A stretch of 64,000 bases of DNA from Rhodanobacter sp. AS-Z3 (GCF_029224025.1 NZ_CP119392.1:767001-831000); one strand, 5' to 3'; numbered from the stretch's first letter, positions 34,985 through 45,190 are shown. Translations and numbers: made by a program. Notes: generated by a model from the letters alone, not told the origin.

Positions 34985-35695
34985 ATGATGCGTTCGTTCG
35001 GTCTCGTAGAAGAGAAGCTGAGAGAAGCCGAGTATTTCTTAAGCCTTCTGTCGGAATCCGGCCGGCACTCGCAAGAAGCCAAATATTGCTTCAGCGCTTT
35101 TGTATCAGCATCACGCAGCGTGACTTTTGCTCTGCAGACAAGCCTCACGGGCGTTGATGGATTCGATGTGTGGTATTCCGTCGCACAAACTAGCCTGAAA
35201 GCAGACTTGCTTGCCCCGCACTTCGTTGAGTTTCGGAACTCCACCCAAAAGACGGGGGAAAATCCCATTGGCAAGGTCAACCCGGAAAACCTTCGCCACT
35301 ACTTGTCGGCACAGCTAAACGGTACTGCCCCAAGGCATGTCCTAGTGCACCCTGCTTCCCTAAAAATGATGGATGCGTCAGAAGCATGCGCGGCTTACCT
35401 GACATCCGTTACTCGCATCGTCTATGACTGCTACGTCAACTTTCGTACGGTAGTCGACCCTCAGTGGCATTTCACCAAGGAGGTGTTTGATGACGCTGGC
35501 ATGACATTTCAGGATGCGCTCCAAGAACTCGGTTACCCATCATCGTGGAGTGATGCCGTGTCGGTTGATTTAGATGGTTGGTCGTTGCTCCGGAAGCTGA
35601 AGCCGGGGTGTGCCATCAACGACATTTTCTATGCACGGCTTGGGCAAATTGTCCTTGGTCCCGATGAGCACCAGAAGCATGCTGAGGCCCAATAA
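34985..35695 (+). CDS. HEPN-like hypothetical protein (236 aa)
   Basis: 236 residues. The N-terminal helical region (EYFLSLL ... EAKYCFSAFVSASRSVTFALQTSL ... FDVWYSVAQTSLKADLLAPHFVEFRNSTQK) resembles a family of HEPN-like helical proteins with an R-N-x motif at the end of the helix. The classical HEPN R-x4-6-H cannot be confirmed here. The start is one of two tandem ATGs at 34985 and 34988. It lies 38 bases after the 1840-residue gene, probably on the same transcript, so it may be a fourth component. It converges with the methyltransferase gene. Confidence 0.6.
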   Translation: MMRSFGLVEEKLREAEYFLSLLSESGRHSQEAKYCFSAFVSASRSVTFALQTSLTGVDGFDVWYSVAQTSLKADLLAPHFVEFRNSTQKTGENPIGKVNPENLRHYLSAQLNGTAPRHVLVHPASLKMMDASEACAAYLTSVTRIVYDCYVNFRTVVDPQWHFTKEVFDDAGMTFQDALQELGYPSSWSDAVSVDLDGWSLLRKLKPGCAINDIFYARLGQIVLGPDEHQKHAEAQ

Positions 35696-35757
35696 TTCGT
35701 TCAAAGCGAACTAGATCAACAGCCCAGTTTTCAGAACAAAACATCCGGCTTCGGTAG

Positions 35758-37206
35758 TTAATTTCTTTCTAGCAACCCGCTACGAAGTATTCCTGCCAGA
35801 TGTTCCCCAATTGCCTTGGCCATCGGCACGGCGACCGCATTTCCTATTTGCGTGTATTTTGGGAGCTCGCGAAAATGGAGTCCTTCGAGCGGATTGCCTG
35901 CACGGCGGACACCACCAGTGGTGCGCTTACCCTTGAATTGGTACCAATCCGGGAAACCTTGCAGGCGCGCCCACTCTCGGACACTCAACGTACGGGGTTG
36001 CTCGAAATGCACGTAGTCGTCAGGCAGCGACGTGGCGGTGATCGTTGGTCCAGACAGCCCCCACTCCCTAGGAAGGACGCGCTGCGCGAATTTCTTCGTG
36101 GCTTCGACCTCATCCCCATGGATCATGGCGCGAAACTTTTCGATGATGTCGGAGCGATGTTTGCTGTACTCGTGCTCGGTGATGGGATCGCCTTTGCTGG
36201 CAACCTTGGTGCCGTCGGCCGATGTCCTGAAGTGCCGTTGCACCTCGCACATGGCTCTGGAGGGGTACCCCAGCGTCACGCCACCATTTTGGTGGAGCGG
36301 ATCGACAAGGTCACCAAGGAGATCAATGATGCTCGGGGCCGAATCTGGCTGACCCCTGGGCAAGAATCCACCGGAGATGCCAGTCCCGTCGATTGTCTCG
36401 ACTTCATCCTTGTAGGTTACGGATCCGGCGATGTCCCGCCGGATTCCAACCAGCACGATGCGCGGCCTGTTCTGCGCCACCCCATAGTTCTTGGCGTAGA
36501 CCAATTCGGCAGCCAGCTTGTATTCGCCAATGCCTGCGAATGACTCCTTGACAGCCTTCCATATCTCTCCACTCTTGCCACCCTCTGTCCAACGGCCTGT
36601 CAGCAATCCTCGGACGTTCTCGAACACAAAGGCCCGGGGACGGAGTTGCCCGATGATCCGTGCCATGTCTTTGTATAGGTGGTTTGAAGGCAGGAGCTTC
36701 TTGTCCACGGCATACGAGCGCCGGTGTCCAATTCCGGAAAAGCCCTGGCAGGGTGGCCCGCCGACGATGAGGTCGATCTCGCCATGGTGGATGCCGAACT
36801 CAGATTTGAACCTGTCCTCAAGTTTCTGAACATGGTCCTTCTTGGCGATTCGCCGCGCGTCGGATGAGCTGAATGGATTCAGCCAGGTCTCCTTGTTCAG
36901 GTCACGCGCAAACCACTCATGTCGATCCATGCGGTTGGAGATGTATGTACCCCGCGCGTCCTTATTGAGCTCGTTGACGTAGATGGGTGTGAAGCCTGCC
37001 TGCTCGAGGCCCAGCCCAAAACCACCACATCCCGCGAACAAATCGACTACGCTTAAAAAGTTCTTCTGCAAGCGAAGGATCCCAAAGCTTTTTATTTTGC
37101 CACACTTGTCGACCTGGCTCGGATCTTCGATGCCAGCCGGGTGAGGGCCTTGTCCCGCGCCATCTTCGTCGACAGCTGACACTCCCAGATCTGGATGACC
37201 CGCCAA
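35758..37206 (-). CDS. C5-cytosine DNA methyltransferase (Dcm-like)
   Basis: Up to 482 residues. All key motifs of C5 methyltransferases are present: motif I VDLFAGCGGFGLGLEQAGF, motif IV IVGGPPCQGFS with the catalytic Cys, motif VI FVFENVRGLL, motif VIII NYGVAQNRPRIVLVG, motif IX/X ARLQGFPDWYQF ... YTQIGNAVAVPMAKAIGEHL. The longest frame begins 115 bases inside the vsr gene. A TTG at 37071 (position 46 of the long frame) would give 437 residues starting right before motif I, which is the more usual length, though it has only a weak ribosome binding site. It probably methylates a cytosine in a short palindrome. No restriction enzyme gene is adjacent apart from Vsr. Confidence 0.88.
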   Translation of the reverse strand: MAGHPDLGVSAVDEDGAGQGPHPAGIEDPSQVDKCGKIKSFGILRLQKNFLSVVDLFAGCGGFGLGLEQAGFTPIYVNELNKDARGTYISNRMDRHEWFARDLNKETWLNPFSSSDARRIAKKDHVQKLEDRFKSEFGIHHGEIDLIVGGPPCQGFSGIGHRRSYAVDKKLLPSNHLYKDMARIIGQLRPRAFVFENVRGLLTGRWTEGGKSGEIWKAVKESFAGIGEYKLAAELVYAKNYGVAQNRPRIVLVGIRRDIAGSVTYKDEVETIDGTGISGGFLPRGQPDSAPSIIDLLGDLVDPLHQNGGVTLGYPSRAMCEVQRHFRTSADGTKVASKGDPITEHEYSKHRSDIIEKFRAMIHGDEVEATKKFAQRVLPREWGLSGPTITATSLPDDYVHFEQPRTLSVREWARLQGFPDWYQFKGKRTTGGVRRAGNPLEGLHFRELPKYTQIGNAVAVPMAKAIGEHLAGILRSGLLERN

Positions 37207-37532
37207 CCACCCCTTCTAAGCGCGCGCCGGTTACGCTGGTCACGATCCTGATTGGCAGAGATCTTGTCCTTCCAGAACGAGGTGTTAGTAGCCGGCACCC
37301 TTCCACCCTGACAAGAATGGCCATGCCAGAAGCAGCCATCGACGAAGACAGTTGTCCCGTATTTTGGCAGGACTAGGTCCGGCCGACCAGGCAGCTCCTT
37401 TACATGTAAGCGATAACGAAAGCCCTGCTGATGGAGAAACTTGCGTACCAGCAATTCGGGCTTGGTGTTCTGGCCACGGATCCGCGACATTCGTTCGCTT
37501 CGTTCCGCAGCAGTCAGGAAGTCGGCCATCAA
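37092..37532 (-). CDS. vsr: Very short patch repair endonuclease Vsr
   Basis: 146 residues. Vsr nicks T:G mismatches that arise when a 5-methylcytosine deaminates, starting repair. Conserved parts are ERSERMSRIRGQNTKPELLVRKFLHQQGFRYRLHVKELPGRPDLVLPKY, then GTTVFVDGCFWHGHSC with catalytic and zinc ligands (H, H, C), and WRVIQIWECQL at the end. It lies upstream of the methyltransferase gene on the same strand and overlaps its long frame. This is the reverse of the E. coli dcm-vsr order. Start at 37532 or one codon later. Confidence 0.92.
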   Translation of the reverse strand: MMADFLTAAERSERMSRIRGQNTKPELLVRKFLHQQGFRYRLHVKELPGRPDLVLPKYGTTVFVDGCFWHGHSCQGGRVPATNTSFWKDKISANQDRDQRNRRALRRGGWRVIQIWECQLSTKMARDKALTRLASKIRARSTSVAK

Positions 37533-37600
37533 ACTGTCTCTCCGCTAATTCACCGTCATTTGCTGGGGACGTCATTTGTGCGGCGGAGCTACTGCATTCA

Positions 37601-38824
37601 TCAAGCCAGATGGTCGATCGGCAACATGATCTGGTAATCCCCCCGAAAAGTAGCTCTCAGTCCATCCAGATAGTCCGCCCATGCCTGCATCATCTTTCGG
37701 CGCTCGGCGAGATGCGCAGTGCGGTTGTAAGCGCGGCCGTTCGGGTCGCGCACCGCGTGGGCTAGCTGGTGCTCGATGTAATCTGGGCGAAAATGCAGCA
37801 CTTCGTCCAATACCGTCCGTGCCATCGCGCGGAAGCCATGCCCGCTCATCGTCTCGTTGCTGAAACCCATGTAGCGCAGCGCGGCAGTCACTGTGTTTTC
37901 GGACATGGGGCGCTGCACACTGCGAACACCAGGAAATACGTACTCATGGCGTCCGGTAAGCGGGTGCAGCTCGCGCAGGATCGCTACCGCTTGCTTGGAC
38001 AGCGGGACGAGGTGCGGTGTGTGGGTCTTGCTGGCGGTGTAACGCCATTCGGTGGCCTCTAGGTCAATGTCGGCCCATTGAGCCTTGCGAAGTTCGCCTG
38101 GACGCACAAACACCAGTGGGGCAAGTTTCAATGCTGCAACCGTAACGGGCGAGCCACTGTAGTTTTCGATGGCGCGCAGCAGTTCACCGATCTTTACCGG
38201 TTCGGTGATACTGGCGAAGTGCTTTGTCTGCGGTTGTTCCAGAGCGCCCGCAAGATCCCCGGCTGGGTTGCGTTCGAGGCGTCCGGTGGCGATGGCGTAG
38301 CGGAACACCTGCCCGGCGAGTCCGCGTGCGCGGTGAGCCGTTTCCACTATGCCGCGTTGTTCCAGTTTGCGTAATGCGGCCAGTAATCCGACGGCGGTCA
38401 CTTCAGTTATTGGTAGGTTGCCGATGCTGGCCAGGTCTTTCTCGATCAGGCGGCGGGCGCGGATGACGCTGCCGGCTCCCATGCCCTCCTTCTCACGTTT
38501 GGCTAGAAACTCGGTAGCGATAGCTTCAAAAGTGTTCGCCGTATGTTCGGCCTGCAGGGCGCGCTGGGCGCGCGCGACATATGCCGGGTTTGCTCCACCT
38601 CTCAGCAAGGCACGTGCCTTGTCACGTTCTGCCCGTGCCTCGGCGAGCGACATAAATGGGTATTCGCCCAGCGTGATGATGCTGGCGCTGCCGGCGTGCC
38701 GATAGCGATAGCGCCAAGCCTTTGCTCCCGTGGGGCGAACTTCGATACACAGCCCGTTGGTATCAGCGATGCGGAAAGCACTTGCACGGGGCTTCAGTGC
38801 GCGCAGCTTGGTATCGGTCAACAT
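37601..38824 (-). CDS. int: P4-type tyrosine integrase of the island
   Basis: 407-residue integrase with an N-terminal DUF4102-type arm-binding domain (MLTDTKLRALKPRASAFRIADTNGLCIEV) and a C-terminal catalytic domain. Likely active-site residues are R241 (FVRPGELRKAQW), H329 and R332 (SGHGFRAMARTVL), H356 (EHQLAHAV) and Y366 (GRAYNRTAHL). The start at 38824 is preceded by GGGGATTCCAC; a longer in-frame extension to 38959 lies in the arm-site region and is unlikely to be coding. It sits 191 bases from the tRNA 3' end, the normal place for an integrase using a tRNA target. Octamer arm sites cover its promoter, so it can probably repress itself. Confidence 0.93.
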   Translation of the reverse strand: MLTDTKLRALKPRASAFRIADTNGLCIEVRPTGAKAWRYRYRHAGSASIITLGEYPFMSLAEARAERDKARALLRGGANPAYVARAQRALQAEHTANTFEAIATEFLAKREKEGMGAGSVIRARRLIEKDLASIGNLPITEVTAVGLLAALRKLEQRGIVETAHRARGLAGQVFRYAIATGRLERNPAGDLAGALEQPQTKHFASITEPVKIGELLRAIENYSGSPVTVAALKLAPLVFVRPGELRKAQWADIDLEATEWRYTASKTHTPHLVPLSKQAVAILRELHPLTGRHEYVFPGVRSVQRPMSENTVTAALRYMGFSNETMSGHGFRAMARTVLDEVLHFRPDYIEHQLAHAVRDPNGRAYNRTAHLAERRKMMQAWADYLDGLRATFRGDYQIMLPIDHLA

Positions 38825-38838
38825 GTGGAATCCCCGGT

Positions 38839-38902
38839 GTGAGTCAGTGGATTGTGAGTCAGTAGGGCTGGAAACACTGTAATGACTCACAGCCTGACTC
38901 AC
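38839..38902. repeat. Integrase-side arm-site octamer cluster
   Basis: Four copies of TGACTCAC: two on the minus strand (38839-38846 and 38854-38861) and two on the plus strand (38883-38890 and 38895-38902), facing each other, between the integrase start and the tRNA. The plus-strand pair matches the left-end pair at 10444-10463 in 17 of 20 positions. Confidence 0.72.
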
Positions 38903-38948
38903 GTTTAAGTCGGATGCAATCGGATTCTCTCGGACAGTCAGAGACAAC

Positions 38949-38973
38949 AAACCCCGCATTGCGCGGGGCTTTA
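38949..38973 (-). terminator. Hairpin terminator downstream of the tRNA
   Basis: Stem CCCCGC/GCGGGG (38953-38958, 38964-38969) with loop ATTGC. On the minus strand it is followed by TTTGTTGTC. It lies 43 bases past the tRNA 3' end and probably ends the tRNA transcript. Confidence 0.6.
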
Positions 38974-39015
38974 AGAGGTTTCTCGGACTTACCCGGACAC
39001 TCTAGGACATGTATT

Positions 39016-39038
39016 TGGTGGGCCCACCAGGACTTGAA
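39016..39038. other. Right attachment site core at the tRNA 3' end
   Basis: The last 23 bases of the tRNA (T-loop to CCA) are at the junction between island and backbone, adjacent to the integrase. P4-type integrases recombine at this part of a tRNA. The left counterpart at 10369-10389 matches with 3 mismatches and a 2-base gap. Confidence 0.6.
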
Positions 39039-39092
39039 CCTGGAACCAGCGGATTATGAGTCCGATGCTCTAACCAATTGAGCTATAGGCCC
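39016..39092 (-). tRNA. tRNA with CAU anticodon (tRNA-Ile2 or elongator tRNA-Met)
   Basis: 77 bases, reading GGGCCTATAGCTCAATTGG at the 5' end with a complete 7-bp acceptor stem, a D-loop, an anticodon loop CTCATAA (anticodon CAT), a T-loop TTCAAGT and encoded CCACCA at the 3' end. A CAU anticodon with this type of body can be tRNA-Ile (lysidine-modified C34) or elongator Met; the sequence alone does not settle it. It is on the same strand as rpoD and its 3' end is the island attachment site. Confidence 0.93.
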
Positions 39093-39165
39093 TTGCAGGA
39101 GCGGCAGTTTAACGTAGCGGGCGCGGGTGCACACCACATCTTGTTCTTCTCTTGTTGCCGATAAC

Positions 39166-39193
39166 GAAAAGCCCCGCATTGGCGGGGCTTTTC
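39166..39193 (-). terminator. Terminator of rpoD
   Basis: A perfect 12-bp stem GAAAAGCCCCGC/GCGGGGCTTTTC around ATTG, 22 bases beyond the rpoD stop. The arms end in A and T runs, so it works on either strand. Confidence 0.85.
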
Positions 39194-39214
39194 GGTCTTG
39201 CGATGCGCTGACGT

Positions 39215-41095
<1,881 letters not shown>

Positions 41096-41264
41096 TCACC
41101 GACCGCCGCAAGGTTCAAGAACCGGACATTATAGCGATGTGCTGCTTTTTTAACCAGTTTCAAGTAAGAGTAAGGATGCAATTCGGTACGCAAAAATCGC
41201 GCCAAATCGCGTAGTTGCCGAGTATCTGCTGGCATCAAGCGTGTTCGCGCCGGACGCCGGTGAC

Positions 41265-41705
41265 TTAGCCGGTGTCGAGCCAGAAAGTGACCGGGCCATC
41301 GTTCACCAGTTGCACCACCATATGGGCACCGAAGCGCCCGGTTTCCACCCCCGGATGCGCGGCGCGTGCCGCTGCCAGCAGGTGGTCAAACCAGCGTCGG
41401 CCATGTTCGGGCGGCGCGGCGCGGGTGAAGCTGGGGCGCATGCCGGAGCGGGTGTCGGCGGCGAGGGTGAACTGGCTGACCAGCAGCAGGCCGCCGCCGG
41501 TGTCGCTCAGCGAACGATTCATCTTGCCGTTCTCGTCGGCAAATACACGGTAGCCAAGCAAGCGTTCCAGCATGCGTCTGGATTGCGCTTCGCCGTCATC
41601 CGGCTGCACGGCCACCAGTGCCAGCAGACCGGGGCCAATCGCGCCGACCACGTCGTCATCGACGCGGACGCTGGCGGACAGAACGCGCTGGATCAGGGCA
41701 ATCAT
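41265..41705 (-). CDS. dtd: D-aminoacyl-tRNA deacylase
   Basis: 146 residues, standard Dtd length. It removes D-amino acids and mischarged glycine from tRNA. The SQFTL active-site segment ([12 protein letters not shown] near 77) and the GPVTFWLD segment (about 137-144), corresponding to the Gly-cisPro motif, are present, as is the [17 protein letters not shown] start. It lies upstream of rpoD on the same strand, 169 bases away; coupling is unlikely. Confidence 0.96.
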   Translation of the reverse strand: MIALIQRVLSASVRVDDDVVGAIGPGLLALVAVQPDDGEAQSRRMLERLLGYRVFADENGKMNRSLSDTGGGLLLVSQFTLAADTRSGMRPSFTRAAPPEHGRRWFDHLLAAARAAHPGVETGRFGAHMVVQLVNDGPVTFWLDTG

Positions 41706-41954
41706 GATGGCGTGCGGAGGAAGGAGCGCCTGGGAGTGTGGGCGGTAGAAACCACGCGTGCGAGGCAGGGAGGATTTGAGTCTGGTTTTTCGATCATGTG
41801 AGGCGCATAGCCTTCGCTATTTAACGAAAAAGAGCGGAAAAGCTGGCCAAAATCGCGATGCCGCAGCCGCTTGCGTTTCTGCCGCCCACACGCCTAGCTT
41901 ACGGTGCCGCCGCGAACGGTGAAAGATGCGCGGGTGCTCCCGTACACTGCGCGC

Positions 41955-42848
41955 ATGCGTATCGACATGTATCTGATCTACCTCGTGCTGCGTCTCCTCG
42001 CGCTGCTGCCTCTGGGCATGCTGCATCGCATCGGCGCCGGTTTTGGGCGGTTGCGATGTCGGCTGCGTGGTCGCAGGGTGCGCATCACGGCGACCAATCT
42101 GCGTATTGCACGACCGCTGTTGACCGACGCCGAGCAGGCCAGCCTGCTGCGTCAGGCGATGGCCGAGAACGGCAAATCGGCTAGCGAGATCATCAAGATC
42201 TGGGGTGGTGGCGCGGAGTCCGCGCTGACGCTGGTGCGCGAGGTTCGCGGCGAGCCATTGTTTGATGCCGCGCTGGCGGCAGGCAAGGGCGTGATCATCG
42301 CCGCGCCGCACCTGGGTTGCTGGGAGCTGTTGAATTACTGGCTGTGTCGCAAGACGCCGATGGCAATTCTTTACCGGCCACCACGCATCGCGGCGATCGA
42401 GGGGTTGCTGCGCAAAGTGCGGGGGGCGCTGGCGCCGGAACAAGTGCGTGCCGATGGCGCGGGCGTGCGCACCTTGTACAAGCGGCTGGCAGCGGGCGCC
42501 ACGGTAGGCATTCTGCCGGATCAAAAGCCGCGCGCTGGCGAAGGCGAGTTCGCACCGTTCTACGGCCGCAATGCCTTGACCATGGTGTTGCTGCCGCGAC
42601 TGGCGGCACGAACGGGGGCCACCGTGCTGTACGCGTTTGCCGAGCGTTTGCCGAACGGCGCCGGGTTTCGCATCCATCTGCTGCCGGCACCCACCGGGAT
42701 TGCCGATGCCGACCCGGCGGTTGCCTGTCGTGCGCTCAATCAGGGAGTGCAGAATTGTGTGGAGCTGGCGTTCACGCAGTATCAGTGGCAATACCGGCGT
42801 TATTCCGCGGTGGGCCTGGTCAATCCCTACGATGGAGCAGGGTCGTAG
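41955..42848 (+). CDS. LpxL/HtrB-like lysophospholipid acyltransferase
   Basis: 297 residues, a lipid A late acyltransferase or related enzyme. An N-terminal hydrophobic anchor (MYLIYLVLRLLALLPLG) is followed by the catalytic H-x4-E block APHLGCWELLNYW (residues about 117-129) and ILPDQKPRAGEGEFAPFYGRNALT, the acceptor-binding block. The C-terminal QYQWQYRRY is typical of the LpxL/HtrB family. It likely adds a secondary acyl chain to lipid A at the inner membrane. The start at 41955 is chosen because an upstream in-frame ATG at 41904 adds residues unlike the family. Confidence 0.87.
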   Translation: MRIDMYLIYLVLRLLALLPLGMLHRIGAGFGRLRCRLRGRRVRITATNLRIARPLLTDAEQASLLRQAMAENGKSASEIIKIWGGGAESALTLVREVRGEPLFDAALAAGKGVIIAAPHLGCWELLNYWLCRKTPMAILYRPPRIAAIEGLLRKVRGALAPEQVRADGAGVRTLYKRLAAGATVGILPDQKPRAGEGEFAPFYGRNALTMVLLPRLAARTGATVLYAFAERLPNGAGFRIHLLPAPTGIADADPAVACRALNQGVQNCVELAFTQYQWQYRRYSAVGLVNPYDGAGS

Positions 42849-43026
42849 GGCGAAACCGCAAACGTGGGACGTGCCGGAGCAGCATCACCGGCAAGCGGGC
42901 CAGGGCGGTTTCGTTCGGCGGGAACCGTCCGTCGGCTTTTCGGTACGCTGCGATGCGATGGGCTCGGAAGAGCGGCGGGCACTGCCCGCCCTACGGTTTG
43001 CCAATGCTTGATGTTGAGTCGTGGGT

Positions 43027-43341
43027 CTACGACAGACGACGCAGAAAAACGGTCATTTCCTTTTCGGCCTGTTTGTCGCCGCGCTGCGCTGCCGCAGCGA
43101 TGCCGCTATGCCAGGCCGCTGCCGCTGCGCCGTCATCGCCGCTGGCCTGGCAGGCTTTGCCCAGCAGCTTCCAGGCGGCCGAGTACGTTGGGTCGAACTC
43201 GGTAGCCTTGCGCAGTTCTTCGATCGCAGCGGCGTGCTCGCCTTCGGTGAGCAGGGCGCTGCCCAGGGAAAAGCGCAGCAGCGCGCCGTCGCGTGGGCCG
43301 CCACATTGCTTGCGCAAGTTGGCGAGCTGCGCGTTGCTCAT
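43027..43341 (-). CDS. Small TPR-repeat protein (104 aa)
   Basis: 104 residues with about two tetratricopeptide repeats (DGALLRFSLGSALLTEGEHAAAIEELRKATEFDPTYSAAWKLLGKACQASGDDGAAAAAW). No signal peptide, so probably cytoplasmic. It is coupled to the GT39 glycosyltransferase gene, whose stop overlaps this start by 4 bases. It may act as a small scaffold for protein-protein contacts; its partner is unknown. Confidence 0.78.
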   Translation of the reverse strand: MSNAQLANLRKQCGGPRDGALLRFSLGSALLTEGEHAAAIEELRKATEFDPTYSAAWKLLGKACQASGDDGAAAAAWHSGIAAAAQRGDKQAEKEMTVFLRRLS

Positions 43342-45125
43342 GGCTGGGATTGTGTGCGCCGACCGTCGGCCGGGTAGACGCGGGTGGGTTGCGCGGGCTC
43401 GGGTGGGGTTTGCCCGCTACGCAGGTCGGCCAGTGCAACGGCAGGCCACACTTCCAGCCAGGACGAACGGAACGGCTGCACCAGCAGTGCGTAGCGCAGT
43501 GCATTGGCGTCGGTCTGGTCCACGCGCCGTACGATCAGGCCATCGGGGTGGGCGCGGGAAAAGGCCAGGATCTCCTGGTCCTGCACGACCGGATTGCCGA
43601 ACAGTTCCTTGATGGGTCGCGTCAGCCGACCTTCAAAATGGAACTGGCCCTCGTAATTGCCGAGGAAGGCAATCGCCCGACCCGCCTGGTCGGCGGCGCC
43701 GAGCAACTGCGACGTCGGACGTACGTCGTAGCGCGGCCAGATGGTCAGCGTGATCAGCGTATTGATCGCCAGCACGCCGATCAGGCCAGCCACGGCCAGT
43801 CGGCGCAGTTCACCGCGACCACGCAGCAGCACCAGCGCACCCAGCAGCAGGAACACCACGCTGAAATAGCGACTATAGGGTGCAGCGACTGCCAACCAGG
43901 CGCCCAAGGCACCATGAAAGTGCTGGCTCGCCGCCAGTTGCGGCAGCACGAACAGCGCCACCGCGGCCACGAAGCTGCCTGCTGCCAGTGGCCACGTGCC
44001 CAGCCAGCTGTTGCTGGCCAGCAGCGGCTGGCGCTCGCGCAGCAGGGCGATTGCGGCGGCCATCAGCAGTGCCATGCCGCCCAGTTCCGGCAACGGATAG
44101 TAGGGCTGTTTGCCGCTGATCAGCGAGAGCACGATGAAGGTCGGCAGCAGCCAGCACAGCGCGAAGCGCAGACCGGATTCCAGCGGCCGGCGCAGGCTGG
44201 CTACGGCAACCCACATGCGTGGCCAGCCGGTGAACGGAAACAGCATGCCCGGCAGCCACAGCAGGTAGAACCAGAACGGCTCCGCGTGGTTCTGCAGGTT
44301 CTTGCCCTCGGCCAGTTTGTCGACCACCCGGCCAGCGGTCTGGGTGAAGAACAGTCGTTGCCGGTATGCCTCACCCCCGGCGAATCCGGCCGGCAGCGCC
44401 CATGCCAGCAGCATGGCACCGCCGAGCAACACCGCCAGCACACCGCGGCCGTACCAGCGACCGCGATGCAGCCTGGCCCAGTCATTCCACAGCGGACCGA
44501 GCAGCCACGGGAACACGATGTGCAGCAACATCACCGGACCTTTGGTCAGCAGGCCGAAGCCGATGCACAGGCCGAACAGCAGCCAGCGCGGTTCGGCCCG
44601 CTGCGGTTTCGGCGTCAGGCACAACAGCGCGGCCAGCACCCACGTCGCCAGCAGTACGTCGTACATGATCTGCAGGCCGAACAGGAAGGCGAAGCCGAAC
44701 GCCAGCAGCATCCACGCCGCCGCCTTGGCCATCCACGGCCGATCGGGGAACAGACGCCGCGCGAGCAGCGAGATCAACACCAGCTGGGTGCCACCAAACA
44801 GCACCTCGAGTACGCGCGGCCAGACGTCGCTGACGCCGAAAGCCCACCAGCCCGCCTGGATCATCCAGAACAGCAACGGTGCCTTCTCGCTGTACGGTTC
44901 GCCATTGATGTGTGGCACCAGCCAGTGCCCGTGGCACCACATGTCCCACGCCACCGCCAGCGTGCGGGTGGAGTACAGCGGCATCGGTCCATGCGAGAAG
45001 ATCGCCAGCAAAGCCACCACGGCCCATAGCGGCAGCCATGGCCACAGCCCACGCAGGTGTTCGAAGCGACTGTTGATGCGCGATAGCGGCACGGAGGACT
45101 CTTGGTGTGGAGGCGACGAGGCCAT
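43338..45125 (-). CDS. GT39-family membrane glycosyltransferase (ArnT/PMT-like)
   Basis: 595-residue polytopic protein with about a dozen membrane helices. The first extracytoplasmic loop contains GEPYSEKAPLLFW, and an acidic pair is expected to be catalytic as in ArnT. These enzymes use polyprenyl-phosphate sugars to modify lipid A, proteins or glycans. The C-terminal 170 residues are a soluble domain. It overlaps the TPR gene by 4 bases. Substrate not determined from sequence. Confidence 0.82.
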   Translation of the reverse strand: MASSPPHQESSVPLSRINSRFEHLRGLWPWLPLWAVVALLAIFSHGPMPLYSTRTLAVAWDMWCHGHWLVPHINGEPYSEKAPLLFWMIQAGWWAFGVSDVWPRVLEVLFGGTQLVLISLLARRLFPDRPWMAKAAAWMLLAFGFAFLFGLQIMYDVLLATWVLAALLCLTPKPQRAEPRWLLFGLCIGFGLLTKGPVMLLHIVFPWLLGPLWNDWARLHRGRWYGRGVLAVLLGGAMLLAWALPAGFAGGEAYRQRLFFTQTAGRVVDKLAEGKNLQNHAEPFWFYLLWLPGMLFPFTGWPRMWVAVASLRRPLESGLRFALCWLLPTFIVLSLISGKQPYYPLPELGGMALLMAAAIALLRERQPLLASNSWLGTWPLAAGSFVAAVALFVLPQLAASQHFHGALGAWLAVAAPYSRYFSVVFLLLGALVLLRGRGELRRLAVAGLIGVLAINTLITLTIWPRYDVRPTSQLLGAADQAGRAIAFLGNYEGQFHFEGRLTRPIKELFGNPVVQDQEILAFSRAHPDGLIVRRVDQTDANALRYALLVQPFRSSWLEVWPAVALADLRSGQTPPEPAQPTRVYPADGRRTQSQP

Positions 45126-45190
45126 TCTAGCGGCTGCCGCCCACCCTGCGGATCAGTCCGGCAACCAGTAACGATGCGGCGGTAACGCGC

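Larger units (their letters stand above)
10369..39038. mobile_element. Integrative genomic island in a CAU tRNA gene, carrying defence cargo
   Basis: The interval is bounded on the right by an intact tRNA 3' end (39016-39038) and on the left by a similar but imperfect sequence (10369-10389). A P4-type integrase lies immediately inside the right end. Inverted or repeated TGACTCAC octamers lie just inside both ends (10444-10463 and 38839-38902), the arrangement expected for integrase arm sites. The content is typical of an accessory element: replication/mobilisation genes, a transposase remnant, a YqaJ/Gp3-like/DUF932 block, and Hachiman-like, PIN, ATPase and methyltransferase/Vsr cargo. bkdB and rpoD flank it as ordinary backbone. 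No conjugation pilus or coupling-protein genes were seen, so it is probably mobilisable or degenerate. The left end is less certain than the right. Confidence 0.8.

Noticed and set aside
35758..37532. A complete type II restriction-modification system
   Set aside because: There is a methyltransferase and Vsr but no adjacent restriction endonuclease gene; Vsr is a repair enzyme.
43293..45029. 578-residue plus-strand frame, Gln/His-rich
   Set aside because: Antisense to the GT39 glycosyltransferase gene; composition is that of a shadow frame.
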